Notes: generated from the letters alone by a model not told the origin. 64,000 nt of DNA from CAMAVH01 sp046297835 (GCA_046297835.1 JBKBHI010000004.1:306989-370988); one strand, 5' to 3'; counted from the first letter of the stretch, positions 8,853-17,435 are shown. Numbers and translations are program-made.

Positions 8853-9230
8853 ATGGCGAAGCGAAAGCGTTACGACTGCTCCAAATGCCCCGGGCAATGC
8901 TGCTCCTATGCCCGCATCATCGTCACCGATTTCGACATCCGCCGTCTCGGCAAGTATTTCGGCATCAGCGAGGCCGAAGCGCGCGAGAAGCACACCAAGG
9001 CGGGCTACGAGCCGGGCGAGCGCATCCTGCGCCATCATGCCGACGAGCATTTCGGCACGATCTGCAAATTCTTCGACCGCGAGCTGCGGCGTTGCACGAT
9101 CTATGAAGGCCGCCCGCGGGTCTGCCGCGAATTTCCCGGCGAAGGCCGCTGCGGCTATTACGACTTCCTGACCTTCGAGCGCGAAGCCCAGGACGATCCC
9201 GACTGGATCTCGACGACCGGCAATTGGTAA
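8853..9230 (+). CDS. YkgJ family cysteine-cluster protein
   Basis: A 125-residue cytosolic protein with the family's Cys pattern: CSKCPGQCC near the N-terminus, then one Cys in TICKFF and a RRCTIYEGRPRVCREFP block with a further Cys in GRCGYYDF. These probably bind a metal or Fe-S cluster (CxxCxxxCC, UPF0153/YkgJ). Function is unknown. The ATG at 8853 puts the metal motif at residues 9-17; the frame extends far upstream but with no homologous sequence. It is convergent with the next gene, and an 8 bp palindromic hairpin (9250-9257 with 9266-9273) lies in the gap. Confidence 0.85.
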   Translation: MAKRKRYDCSKCPGQCCSYARIIVTDFDIRRLGKYFGISEAEAREKHTKAGYEPGERILRHHADEHFGTICKFFDRELRRCTIYEGRPRVCREFPGEGRCGYYDFLTFEREAQDDPDWISTTGNW

Positions 9231-9317
9231 GCGCTTCGCGCTGACCGAAGCGGCGCGACGTAAGCCGCGCCGCGCGGGACCATACACCGGGCCGGCGGCG
9301 CGTTCCGAACTTGCTGG

Positions 9318-9629
9318 CTATTTCTTGCCGGCGGCTTTGCGTTTGCGCGTCGCCGCAGCTTTTTTCGCTGCGGCCGACTTCTTGGCCGGCGAGCGTTTGG
9401 CGGCAGCCGCGCCGCCTTTGCGCCCGCCCTTCTTGGACGGGCTGTTGTCGTCCGGCTTGCCGCGCCCGCCGCCGCTCTTGTTGCCGCCGCCGCTTTCCTT
9501 GTTCACGGTGGCCCAGGCGCGGCGTTCGGCTTCATCCTTGCCGACGCCGCGCTTTTCGTAGCCTTCCTCGATATGCTCGGCTTTGCGCTTCTGCTTGGTC
9601 GAATATTTCGCTTTGCTTCCGCGCGGCAT
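9318..9629 (-). CDS. Small basic protein, 'plasmid stabilization' type with histone H1-like tail
   Basis: 103 residues. The N-terminal 50 residues (KQKRKAEHIEEGYEKRG, then AERRAWATVNKESGGG) match a short alphaproteobacterial family often annotated as plasmid stabilization protein. The C-terminal 30 residues are Lys/Ala repeats (KRSPAKKSAAAKKAAATRKR) like histone H1 tails, suggesting nucleic-acid binding. The family name is not evidence of plasmid origin: the context is chromosomal, next to DUF3309 and CsbD genes that often respond to osmotic or general stress. The ATG at 9629 marks the start of the conserved part. Confidence 0.75.
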   Translation of the reverse strand: MPRGSKAKYSTKQKRKAEHIEEGYEKRGVGKDEAERRAWATVNKESGGGNKSGGGRGKPDDNSPSKKGGRKGGAAAAKRSPAKKSAAAKKAAATRKRKAAGKK

Positions 9630-9637
9630 GTCGCTGC

Positions 9638-9793
9638 CTAGATGCGGCCCGTCGCGAGCAGCACGATCAGGATGATGAGCAGGACGAACGTCAGGCCGCT
9701 CGGGCCATAGCCCCAACTGCGGCTGTGACCCCAGGTCGGCAGCGCGCCGATCAGAATCAGGATCAGGATGATCAACAGGATCGTGCTCAGCAT
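9638..9793 (-). CDS. DUF3309 family small membrane protein
   Basis: A 51-residue protein: hydrophobic helix MLSTILLIILILILIGALP, a conserved WGHSRSWGYGPSG turn, then a second helix ending VLLATGRI. This is the usual DUF3309 layout. The ATG at 9793 has AAGGGGA upstream. It lies 8 bp before the basic protein gene on the same strand, so the two are probably co-transcribed. The function is unknown; such genes are common near general stress genes in Alphaproteobacteria. Confidence 0.85.
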   Translation of the reverse strand: MLSTILLIILILILIGALPTWGHSRSWGYGPSGLTFVLLIILIVLLATGRI

Positions 9794-9997
9794 GGTCGTC
9801 CCCTTGTAATTGGGCTTGATTGTTCGTTGTCGATGAACCGCCAACGTCGCGGCTGCGGACATCGTTCCCAATTCCCTCCGATGGCCGGGCTTCTTCCCTC
9901 CCGGTTCCGCAAGAGAAGGCGCGCCGGAACAGGAACATGCCGCCCAGGTTCCTCGTTATCGAGGCAGCGACGTTTTCATCATGTGAAGGAGCGAGCG

Positions 9998-10198
9998 ATG
10001 AATTGGGATCAAATCAAGGGCGACTGGAAGCAAGCCAAGGGCAAGGTCAAGCAGCAGTGGGGCAAGCTCACCGACGACGACTTGACCTACGCCGACGGCA
10101 AGCGCGACGAGCTGGTCGGCAAGATTCAGGAGCGCTATGGCATCGCCAAAGACGAGGCTGATAAGCAGGTGAAGGACTGGGAGCGCAGCTACCACTAA
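9998..10198 (+). CDS. CsbD family stress protein
   Basis: A 66-residue hydrophilic protein, MNWDQIKGDWKQAKGKVKQQ followed by WGKLTDDDLTYADGKRDELV, the classic CsbD-like sequence. The family is induced by general stress in many bacteria; its biochemical role is unknown. A GAAGGAG ribosome site precedes the ATG at 9998. It is divergent from DUF3309 and ends at a strong terminator (10227-10258). Confidence 0.93.
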   Translation: MNWDQIKGDWKQAKGKVKQQWGKLTDDDLTYADGKRDELVGKIQERYGIAKDEADKQVKDWERSYH

Positions 10199-10226
10199 GT
10201 CCGCCGCGTTTCGACAGCCGCAAAAC

Positions 10227-10258
10227 GGGCCGCGCCGCGACATCGGCGCGGCCCTTTT
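10227..10258 (+). terminator. Intrinsic terminator after CsbD gene
   Basis: A perfect 10 bp stem (GGGCCGCGCC at 10227-10236 with GGCGCGGCCC at 10245-10254) with an 8 nt loop is followed by TTTT. Confidence 0.88.
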
Positions 10259-10402
10259 CGCGCGCGTCAGACCGTTTCGGTATCGCTGGCCATTGTCCTG
10301 CGCGCCCGTGCGCCTCGCGCGACAGTGGGTGCCGTCTTGCGATCTTGCGCCGCCCCGACCGCTCTGATAGCCCATGAGCGGCATTAAGAGGGAACCGGCG
10401 CG

Positions 10403-11611
10403 ATGGCGATGACGACGGGCATGATGGGGCGCGAGACGCAGGTGGTGGGGCTGATCAGCTTCGCCCATCTGCTCAGCCATCTTTACATGCTGGTCTTGCC
10501 GCCGCTGTTTCCCGTGATCCGCGCCGACCTGGGCTTCGATTACGCCGCGCTCGGCATCGCCACTGCGGTCTTCGCCGCCTTCACCGGCGCGCTGCAGACG
10601 CCGATGGGCTTTTTGTGCGAGCGCATCGGCTCGCGCCCGGTGCTGATCGCCGGCCTGTTCCTCAACAGCGCCGCCATCGCGCTGGTCGCCTTCATCGACA
10701 GCTATTGGCAACTGCTCGGGCTGATGGCGCTGGCCGGCGTGGGCAGCGCGGTGTTCCATCCGGCCGACTATTCCATCCTGTCGGGCACGGTGAACGAGAA
10801 GCGGCTGGGCCGCGCTTTCTCGATCCACACGTTCGGCGGCTCGATCGGCTTCGCCATCGCGCCGTTCGTCATGGTCAGCCTCTATGAGGTGAGCAATTGG
10901 CGGACCGCCGTCGCCATCGTCGGCCTCGTCGGCGTCGCGCTGTCGCTCGTCATCCTCGCCTGCTCGAGCGTGATCGGCGAGAGCGGCGGGCCGAAGCCGA
11001 AGAAGGCCGGCTCGCTGACCTGGCGCGACATGGTGACGTCGCCGACGGTGATGCTGTTCTTCGTCTTTTACGCGGCCTCGTCGGCGGCCAACGTCGGAGT
11101 CTCGCAATTCGCCGTGGCGGCGCTGACCGAGATCTACGGCATCTCGCTCGCCAGCGCCAATTTCGCGCTCACGGTCTACATGATCGCTTCGCTCGTCGCC
11201 GTGCTGCCCGGCGGCTGGCTCGCCGATCACACCAAGCATCACAACGTCACGCTGATCGTCGCCTTCACGGTCAGCGCCCTGATGATCGCGGCGGTCGGCA
11301 TCTCCGGCTTGCCGTTCTGGGTGGCGCTGCTGCTGCTCGGCGCGGTCGGCGCGCTGCGCGGCCTGGTCAACACCTCGCGCGACATCATGGTGCGCTACGC
11401 CGTGCCGGGCGCCAGCGTCGGCACCGTCTTCGCTTTCGTCACCACCGGCTTCATGGTCGGTCAGGCGGTGTCGCCGACGATCTACGGCCTGCTGATGGAC
11501 GGCGCGTCGCCCGCCGTGGTGTTCTGGGCTTCGGCGGGTTTCTCGCTGATCTGCATCCTCACGGCGATCCCCGCCGGCTGGGTCAAGCCGGCGGCCGGCA
11601 AGCTGGTCTAA
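10403..11611 (+). CDS. MFS transporter (fosmidomycin-resistance-like)
   Basis: 402 residues with about 12 membrane helices. The opening SFAHLLSHLYMLVLPPLFPV resembles the SHxxxH...LFP motif of Fsr-type MFS exporters, and CERIGSRPVLIAG matches the loop 2-3 MFS signature. GAGGG lies 10 nt before the ATG. Cytoplasmic-membrane exporter; the substrate cannot be read from sequence. It stands alone between the CsbD terminator and the Gln-rich genes, which begin 123 bp downstream. Confidence 0.82.
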   Translation: MAMTTGMMGRETQVVGLISFAHLLSHLYMLVLPPLFPVIRADLGFDYAALGIATAVFAAFTGALQTPMGFLCERIGSRPVLIAGLFLNSAAIALVAFIDSYWQLLGLMALAGVGSAVFHPADYSILSGTVNEKRLGRAFSIHTFGGSIGFAIAPFVMVSLYEVSNWRTAVAIVGLVGVALSLVILACSSVIGESGGPKPKKAGSLTWRDMVTSPTVMLFFVFYAASSAANVGVSQFAVAALTEIYGISLASANFALTVYMIASLVAVLPGGWLADHTKHHNVTLIVAFTVSALMIAAVGISGLPFWVALLLLGAVGALRGLVNTSRDIMVRYAVPGASVGTVFAFVTTGFMVGQAVSPTIYGLLMDGASPAVVFWASAGFSLICILTAIPAGWVKPAAGKLV

Positions 11612-11734
11612 GCGATCAAGCGTTAGGTTTTTACGCCTAGCCGGCCTTTCCCTAGGTCTAAGTAGAGAGCCGCCGCCCTCTGGTCGCGCGCCCCGGTTGC
11701 GATAATATGCGCGCCATCAACCGGGGGACTTCCG

Positions 11735-13342
11735 ATGAAAACCGCGACCATGATTCTCGCTGCCGGCTTCCTGTCGGCCAGCGCCGCCGCTCATGCGCAA
11801 TCTTCGATCAACGCGCAGCCGTCTTCTGGCGCGCAGCCGACTGCCATCGATCAGGCGACGCTGCTGAACAGCATGACGCTGATGCAGGGCATGAACGGCC
11901 CCGATCTCAGCCTGATGCTGGCTGAGATCACCGCGAAGCTGAAGGCGGAATCGAGCGTGACCACCCAGCAGCTCGACGCCGCCCGGGCCAATCCCGCGTC
12001 CGATTCGGAGACGCTGCAGGCGAAGCTCGACGCGCTGCAACGGCTGCAGACCCAGACCAATGCCTCCAAGGATCTGCTCGGGCCGAAGACGGGCGCGCCG
12101 ACCCTTCCACCCGGCATGACGCAGCAGCAGTATCAGCAGGTCATGCAAGCCCAGCAGCAGGAGACGAAAATTTTCCAGCAGCTGGTGAATCAGCCGCCAA
12201 ATCCTATGGTCGCGATGCCTATGATCGCCGGCATGCAGCAGATGCGCGCGCAGCAGGACATGGTGGTGCGGCCGACGCCGCAGCAGGGGCAAGCGCGTCA
12301 GCAACTGGATCAGATGCTGCAGCAAGGCATTCGCAATCCGCAGCAGCGGCAGCAGGCCGAACAGCTGTTGCGGCAGGGCCAATGGCAGCAGCCGCCCGCG
12401 CCGGGCGTCGCCTTGACCCCGCAGCAGCAGGCGCAGCTTGCGGCGATGGTCACGCCGCAGCATCAGGCGTTGCTGACGGCGCTGACCCAGGCGCAGGACG
12501 AACTGGCCGCCGCTCGCGCGAAGCAGGCGGATGCGCATAAGCGGCTGACCCTGCTGCAATCGCAAATGGGGCCCGCCAACATCGCGAGCATCGTGCCGCA
12601 GATCGCTCAGGCGCAGCGCGACATCGGCAATGCGAATGGGACGGTCAACGCGGCGCAGCAGAAAGTGGCGCAGGCGCAGCAGCAGGCGGCGCCGGCCCTT
12701 CAGGCGGTGTCGGCGCAAGCGGCCCTGGCGGCGCAAATGCGCGCGCAGCGCGCGCAAATGACGCCGCTGCAGCTCGCCGAGGAGAAGGCGCAGCAGGAGC
12801 GCGATGCGGCGTTGCTGCGCAAGCAGCAGTTGCTGACCGCCCAGCAGCAGCTGCCGCTCGTGCAGCAGCAGCTGAACGACGCTCAAGAACAGGTGGCCAT
12901 CCGCCAGAAGGCGGCGGCAGCGCAGGTCGAGCAGCTCAAGGCGGATCAGCAGACTCAGCTGGCGGCGGCGCAGGCGCGGATCGACAATCTGCAGAAGCAG
13001 CCGCCGTCGACGCCGGGCTTGCAGCAGCAGATGCAAGCGGCCGGACAGCAGATGGGCGGGCTGCAGCGCCAGCAGCAACAGCAATTGCAGGGGCTGCAGC
13101 AACAGCATTATCAGGATCAGCAGTCGCAGCAGAAGCACATCGCTTCGCTGCAGCAGCTTGCCGTCTCGCTGCAGCGGCAAATCAACGCGCTGTCGGCGCA
13201 GCCGCCGGCGCCGGCCGTTTCGGCGGACATGCAGAAGGTTCTCGACACGATGACGGCGGCCACGACCGGCCAGATCGATCAGATCGTGCAGAAGCTGCTG
13301 GCGCAAGCCAGTCAGATGAACGCGGCGAAGATGAAGCCGTAG
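11735..13342 (+). CDS. Secreted Gln-rich coiled-coil protein, large paralog
   Basis: 535 residues starting with a Sec signal peptide (MKTATMILAAGFLSASAAAHA, cleavage expected after AHA). The mature protein has almost no aromatic residues or cysteine and is exceptionally rich in Gln and Ala, with many QQ and QQQ runs and heptad-like stretches from about residue 240 to 480 that predict a long coiled coil. It resembles no enzyme. The next gene has a similar signal peptide and composition, and both starts follow a GGGGGA sequence, so the pair probably arose by duplication. Function unknown; a periplasmic or surface structural role is only a guess. Confidence 0.75.
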   Translation: MKTATMILAAGFLSASAAAHAQSSINAQPSSGAQPTAIDQATLLNSMTLMQGMNGPDLSLMLAEITAKLKAESSVTTQQLDAARANPASDSETLQAKLDALQRLQTQTNASKDLLGPKTGAPTLPPGMTQQQYQQVMQAQQQETKIFQQLVNQPPNPMVAMPMIAGMQQMRAQQDMVVRPTPQQGQARQQLDQMLQQGIRNPQQRQQAEQLLRQGQWQQPPAPGVALTPQQQAQLAAMVTPQHQALLTALTQAQDELAAARAKQADAHKRLTLLQSQMGPANIASIVPQIAQAQRDIGNANGTVNAAQQKVAQAQQQAAPALQAVSAQAALAAQMRAQRAQMTPLQLAEEKAQQERDAALLRKQQLLTAQQQLPLVQQQLNDAQEQVAIRQKAAAAQVEQLKADQQTQLAAAQARIDNLQKQPPSTPGLQQQMQAAGQQMGGLQRQQQQQLQGLQQQHYQDQQSQQKHIASLQQLAVSLQRQINALSAQPPAPAVSADMQKVLDTMTAATTGQIDQIVQKLLAQASQMNAAKMKP

Positions 13343-13477
13343 GCCCGCCGGGCCGCGAGGAGGTTTCCCTCTTGGTCTATTTTCTTAGGCCGCCTATCCG
13401 TTTGGAGTCATGAGGCGCATTGTCGCCGCGCCGGCCGCTTTGCTATCGTCCGCCCCGTCACATTCGGGGGATTTAAC

Positions 13478-14107
13478 ATGAAAAGCGCCATCATGGTTTT
13501 CGCGGCCGGCATTCTGTCGGCGAGCGCCGCCGCCGCGCTCGTCGCGCCCGCCCTGGCGCAAGGCGTCGCGCCGTCGCAGATCCAGCAAATGCCGCAGCTG
13601 CAGCCGCCGGCCTCGCCGCAGCTTCCTCCGCAGCCGCCCAAGACAGGGGCCAACCACGCCCCGGCGCTGCAACAGATCGGCGGCTATCTGCAGCAGATCG
13701 GCCAGCAGCTGCAAAGCTATGGCGCGCAGCAGAAGGGCAATCCGCAAGCCGTCGCGATGGTTCAGGCGATGCAGCTGCAGGTCGAATATATGCGCAATGT
13801 CGCCGCCATCATCTACCGGCAGAGCCAGGCGAGCGGCGCAGTCGCGCCCGCCGAAAAGCTCAAGCTGCAGTCGATGAAGCAAAGCGCCGCTAGCGCCGCG
13901 CCGCAGATCGCGCAGCAGAAGAAAGCCGCCGATCAGGCCCTGAAGGACCAGCAAGCCAAGCTTGAAGATGCCGCCAAGAAATTGGAGCAGGCCGAAAAGA
14001 GCAAGCCGGCGAAGGACCAGGGCGGGCAGTTGGTGAATTTCCAGATCGTATTGCTCAAGGTTCGCGCGCAGCTCGACCAAATCATGCTGGCGGAAATGGC
14101 CGACTGA
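13478..14107 (+). CDS. Secreted Gln-rich coiled-coil protein, small paralog
   Basis: 209 residues with signal peptide (MKSAIMVFAAGILSASAAAA through APALAQ) nearly identical in plan to the previous gene's. The mature part starts with a Pro/Gln segment (SQIQQMPQLQPP), then a Gln/Ala/Lys helix-rich region ending KVRAQLDQIMLAEMAD. No known domain recognised. GGGGGA lies 11 nt before the ATG. A strong hairpin follows at 14113-14141, so this gene closes the unit. The two genes are 135 bp apart. Confidence 0.75.
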   Translation: MKSAIMVFAAGILSASAAAALVAPALAQGVAPSQIQQMPQLQPPASPQLPPQPPKTGANHAPALQQIGGYLQQIGQQLQSYGAQQKGNPQAVAMVQAMQLQVEYMRNVAAIIYRQSQASGAVAPAEKLKLQSMKQSAASAAPQIAQQKKAADQALKDQQAKLEDAAKKLEQAEKSKPAKDQGGQLVNFQIVLLKVRAQLDQIMLAEMAD

Positions 14108-14112
14108 CCGGC

Positions 14113-14141
14113 GCGCGGGCGGTCAATCCGCCCGCGCGTTT
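14113..14141 (+). terminator. Terminator after the small Gln-rich gene
   Basis: A perfect 10 bp stem (GCGCGGGCGG at 14113-14122, CCGCCCGCGC at 14128-14137, loop TCAAT) followed by GTTTG, six bases after the stop. Confidence 0.75.
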
Positions 14142-14216
14142 GACGTGGGTCAATGCGCTGTCGGCGCGCCCATTCCAGGCTGCGGACGATCCGCCGCACG
14201 AGCCTGGAGGGCAAGC

Positions 14217-15539
14217 ATGGGCCCCGCATCGTCCGCCATCGCGTCCGCGACCTCGCGTCGCGACTTGTTGAAATTGCTGTCGGCGTTCGCCGCGGCCGGC
14301 GTGCTGCCTGTCTCGGCAGCGCGCGCCGCGCCGCTGCCGACCCGCGCGCGCATCGTCATCGCCGGCGGCGGCGCGGCCGGCCTGACGGCGGCGTCGCGCT
14401 TGGCGCGCCAGCTCGACGGCGCGCAAATCCTGCTGGTGGAGCCCAGCGACCTGCACGTCTATCAGCCGGGCCTGACGCTGGTCGGCGCCGGCTTGTGGCG
14501 CGCGGAGCGTCTGATCGAGGCGACTCAGCGATTCGTCGCGAGCGGGGTGCGCTGGAAGCGCGCCGCGGTCGCGGCCTTCGAGCCGGACGGCAACCGGGTC
14601 GTCCTGTCGGACGGCACGCGCGAACCTTACGATTTCCTCATCGTCGCCACAGGCTGCGCGCTCGATTATCGCGCCATCGCCGGCATGGAGCCGGAACGGA
14701 TCGGGCGCGACGGCGTCGGCAGCATCTATGCCGGACCGCAGGCGGCGCGCGCGACCTATGAAGCGATGGCGGCGTTCGTCGAGGCCGGCGGCGTCGGCCT
14801 GTTCGGCCGGCCGGCGACCGACCTGAAATGCGCCGGCGCGCCGCTCAAGATGGCCTTTATCGCCGAAGACCTGCTGACGAAGGCCGGCAATCGGAACAAG
14901 GCCCGTCTCGTCTACAACGCGCACGACGCCAACGTTTTCAGCGTGCCGCTGGTCGCCCAGAAGGTCGAGGCGCTGTTCGGCGCGCGCGGCATCGCCGTCA
15001 ACCGCTCCCATGTCCTGACCGCCATCGACGCCGGCCGCCGCCAAGCCACGTTCCGCACGCCCGCCGGCGAGACGACGCTGGACTACGATTTCATCCATGT
15101 CGTGCCGCCCATGGGCGCGCCGGCGGCCGTGGCCGGCTCGACGCTCGCCTGGCAGGACGGCGCCTTCAAAGGCTGGCTCGAGGTCGATCGCGCGACGCTG
15201 CGCCATCGCCGCTATCCCAACGTGTTCGGCATCGGCGACGTCAACGGCGTGCCCAAGGGCAAGACGGCGGCAAGCGTGAAATGGCAAGCCCCCGTGGCGG
15301 TGGACAATCTGGTCGCCGTGCTGGCCGGCAAGGAGCCGTCGCAGAGCTACAACGGCTACACCTCCTGTCCTCTCATCACCGGCATCGGCAAAGCGATGCT
15401 GGTGGAGTTCGATTACGAGAACCGCCTGGTCCCGTCCTTCCCCTTCATCGACCCTCTGGCCGAACATTGGCTGTCGTGGGTGATCGAGGAGGAGATGCTG
15501 CGTCCGACCTATATGGCCATGTTGCGCGGGCGCGCATGA
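14217..15539 (+). CDS. Tat-exported sulfide:quinone oxidoreductase-like flavoprotein
   Basis: 440 residues. The N-terminus carries a twin-arginine signal (RRDLLKLLSAFAAAG ... ARA). An FAD-binding dinucleotide fold follows (IVIAGGGAAGLTAASRLA), with ATG-type motif IVATGCALDY. Cysteines at C205 (KCAGAP) and C384 (TSCP) match the conserved redox pair of sulfide:quinone reductases, which oxidise sulfide and reduce quinone at the membrane. The ATG at 14217 has GGAGGG upstream; an earlier start at 14145 lacks one. A Tat signal is unusual for classical SQR but occurs in related flavoproteins. It is followed after 10 bp by a small membrane protein. Confidence 0.75.
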   Translation: MGPASSAIASATSRRDLLKLLSAFAAAGVLPVSAARAAPLPTRARIVIAGGGAAGLTAASRLARQLDGAQILLVEPSDLHVYQPGLTLVGAGLWRAERLIEATQRFVASGVRWKRAAVAAFEPDGNRVVLSDGTREPYDFLIVATGCALDYRAIAGMEPERIGRDGVGSIYAGPQAARATYEAMAAFVEAGGVGLFGRPATDLKCAGAPLKMAFIAEDLLTKAGNRNKARLVYNAHDANVFSVPLVAQKVEALFGARGIAVNRSHVLTAIDAGRRQATFRTPAGETTLDYDFIHVVPPMGAPAAVAGSTLAWQDGAFKGWLEVDRATLRHRRYPNVFGIGDVNGVPKGKTAASVKWQAPVAVDNLVAVLAGKEPSQSYNGYTSCPLITGIGKAMLVEFDYENRLVPSFPFIDPLAEHWLSWVIEEEMLRPTYMAMLRGRA

Positions 15540-15549
15540 GGAGGCCGCG

Positions 15550-15882
15550 ATGAAAGAGCTCGATCCCGTCGTTCTGTTCTGGGTGGTCCAGGAATATCTC
15601 GGTGCGTGGCTATGGGGGCTCCTGGCCGCTCTGGTCCTCTGGCTCCTGCTGCTGGCGGTCGCGTGCCGGCGCGCCCCCGCTTTGGGCGCGTGGCGCGCCC
15701 CGCTCGTTGTCGGCGCGCTGACGGCGATCGCCGCGACCGCGCTCGCGCCGTGGCTCACCAATTCCGGTTGGGCGATGATGAACGGCGCGCTCGACTGGAT
15801 CGTCCTGGCTCTGATCGCGTTGGGCGCGGGAATCGCGGCGGCGCTCGGGTTCTATCCCCTGGCGCGTCTTCTCCGCCTTTAA
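15550..15882 (+). CDS. Small membrane protein, probable DUF5368
   Basis: 110 residues with three hydrophobic helices; starts MKELDPVVLFWVVQEYLGAW. The layout and opening resemble DUF5368 proteins, which I recall beside sulfide-oxidation flavoproteins. It begins 10 bp after the SQR-like gene with an AGGAGG ribosome site, so the two are almost certainly co-transcribed, and it may anchor or connect that enzyme to the membrane (inference). Confidence 0.6.
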   Translation: MKELDPVVLFWVVQEYLGAWLWGLLAALVLWLLLLAVACRRAPALGAWRAPLVVGALTAIAATALAPWLTNSGWAMMNGALDWIVLALIALGAGIAAALGFYPLARLLRL

Positions 15883-15923
15883 GTCAATGAAAATAAAGGA
15901 AAAATTACTTCTGGAATTTATTG

Positions 15924-15938
15924 TTCCTATTTTGTTCT
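15924..15938 (+). promoter_or_regulatory. LexA (SOS) box of alphaproteobacterial type
   Basis: Exact direct repeat GTTC-N7-GTTC (15924-15927 and 15935-15938) in a notably AT-rich stretch 109 bp before the Y-family polymerase start. GTTC-N7-GTTC is the recognised LexA operator in Alphaproteobacteria, and error-prone polymerases are standard SOS genes. Confidence 0.8.
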
Positions 15939-16046
15939 CATTGGGCTAAAGACTCTCGTCCGCTCTCTTCGCGACCCGCCCACCGGTCTTGCCTCGCTTC
16001 CACCGAGGACGGCCGGCGGCGGTTACGCCTCCACCCGGGTGAGCCC

Positions 16047-17375
16047 ATGCGGACCTATGCCGACGATCCCGATGCGCTGCGCTGGCTGTTCCTCGACCTG
16101 AACAGCTATTTCGCCAGCGTCGAGCAGCAGCTCGATCCCGCCTTGCGCGGCCGGCCCGTCGCGGTCGCCCCGGTGATGAGCGATTCGACCTGCGCCATCG
16201 CCGCCAGCTACGAGGCCAAGGCGTTCGGCATCAAGACCGGCACGCCGATCTGGGAGGCCAGGGAGAAATGCCCGGACCTCATCGTCGTGCCGGCCCGCCA
16301 CGACATCTATGTGCGCTTCCATCACCGCATCGTCGCCGCCGTCAAAAGCGTGATCGGCGTCGCGCGCGTCGAATCGGTCGACGAAATGGGTTGCCTGTTG
16401 CCGGAGGACAAGCGCACGCGCGCCGCCGCGCTCGATCTCGGGCGCAAGGTGAAGGCGGCGATCTACGACGCCGCCGGGCCGTGCCTGCGCTGCTCGGTCG
16501 GCGTCGCGCCCAACCGCTTTCTCGCCAAAGTGGCGACCGAGCTGCACAAGCCGGACGGATTGACCGCCGTCGGCTTAGCCGAACTGCCGGGGCCGCTGCT
16601 GAAGCTGAAATTGCGCGATCTGCCGGGCATCGGCGCGAACATGGAGCGCCGGCTGCTGCGCGCCGGCATCGCCGATCTGGCGAGCCTGTGGGCGCTCGAC
16701 GCGCGCGCCGCGCGGCGCGTCTGGGGCGGCATCGCCGGGGAGGGCTTTTGGTTCATGCTGCACGGCTTCGACCTGCCGCCGCGCGAAACCAAGAAGCGCA
16801 CCATCGGCCATAGCCGCGTGCTCGATCCCGACCTGCGCGCGGCGGCGAAAGCGCGGCTGGTGGCGCGCCGGCTCGCCGCCAAGGCCGCGACGCGGCTGCG
16901 GCGCGACGGCTATGTCGCCGGCCATCTCGCCTTCAGCGCGCGCGCCGAGAGCGGCCAGCGCTATTTCGGCGATTTCCGGCTCGGCGCGACGCAGGACAGT
17001 TTGGCGATCATGGACGCGCTCGATGTGCTGTGGGCGCGCCATCTCGCGCCCTGGGCGCCGCGCCGGCTGAAGAAGGTCTCGGTGGTGCTGCACGAGATCG
17101 CGCCGCTGGCGGACACCACGCTCGACCTTTTCGCGGCGCGCGCGCCAGCCCCGCCGCCGCCCAAGGCGGCGTCGCTGATCGCCGCGCCGCGCCTCGGCGA
17201 CACCCGCGCGGCCCTGCTGTCGGCCCGGCTCGACGCGCTCAACAAGCGCTACGGCCGCGACACGGTCAGCATCGGCGCGCTGGGCGACAAGCCGGGGGAG
17301 GCCAAGACGCTCGACTACCTCGGAGCCAAGGTCGCCTTCACCCGCATCCCCGATATCGCCGAGTTTGTCGAGTGA
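16047..17375 (+). CDS. Y-family (DinB/UmuC-type) DNA polymerase
   Basis: 442 residues; error-prone translesion polymerase. Catalytic motifs are intact: FLDLNSYFASVEQQ near the N-terminus (first metal-binding Asp) and ESVDEMG (second Asp/Glu pair). A CSVGVAPNRFLAKVATEL palm motif and a helix-hairpin-helix (LRDLPGIGANMERRL) follow, then a diverged little-finger region. The ATG at 16047 was chosen because the conserved fold starts shortly after; upstream codons overlap the LexA box region and are not homologous. It has no imuA/dnaE2 partners nearby. SOS control is supported by the box at 15924. Confidence 0.88.
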   Translation: MRTYADDPDALRWLFLDLNSYFASVEQQLDPALRGRPVAVAPVMSDSTCAIAASYEAKAFGIKTGTPIWEAREKCPDLIVVPARHDIYVRFHHRIVAAVKSVIGVARVESVDEMGCLLPEDKRTRAAALDLGRKVKAAIYDAAGPCLRCSVGVAPNRFLAKVATELHKPDGLTAVGLAELPGPLLKLKLRDLPGIGANMERRLLRAGIADLASLWALDARAARRVWGGIAGEGFWFMLHGFDLPPRETKKRTIGHSRVLDPDLRAAAKARLVARRLAAKAATRLRRDGYVAGHLAFSARAESGQRYFGDFRLGATQDSLAIMDALDVLWARHLAPWAPRRLKKVSVVLHEIAPLADTTLDLFAARAPAPPPPKAASLIAAPRLGDTRAALLSARLDALNKRYGRDTVSIGALGDKPGEAKTLDYLGAKVAFTRIPDIAEFVE

Positions 17376-17435
17376 GGCGGCGAAATTTTTATGGCCGGCG
17401 CGAAGCCAATGTTTCCGCGGGCTTCCAGCGGTCGC

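Noticed and set aside
9318..9629. Evidence for a plasmid origin from the 'plasmid stabilization' family name
   Set aside because: The name is historical; all neighbours are chromosomal housekeeping genes and no replication, partition or transfer gene is present.
10374..10412. A 12-codon ORF overlapping the MFS start
   Set aside because: No ribosome site before its ATG, and the MFS gene has its own GAGGG; likely chance.
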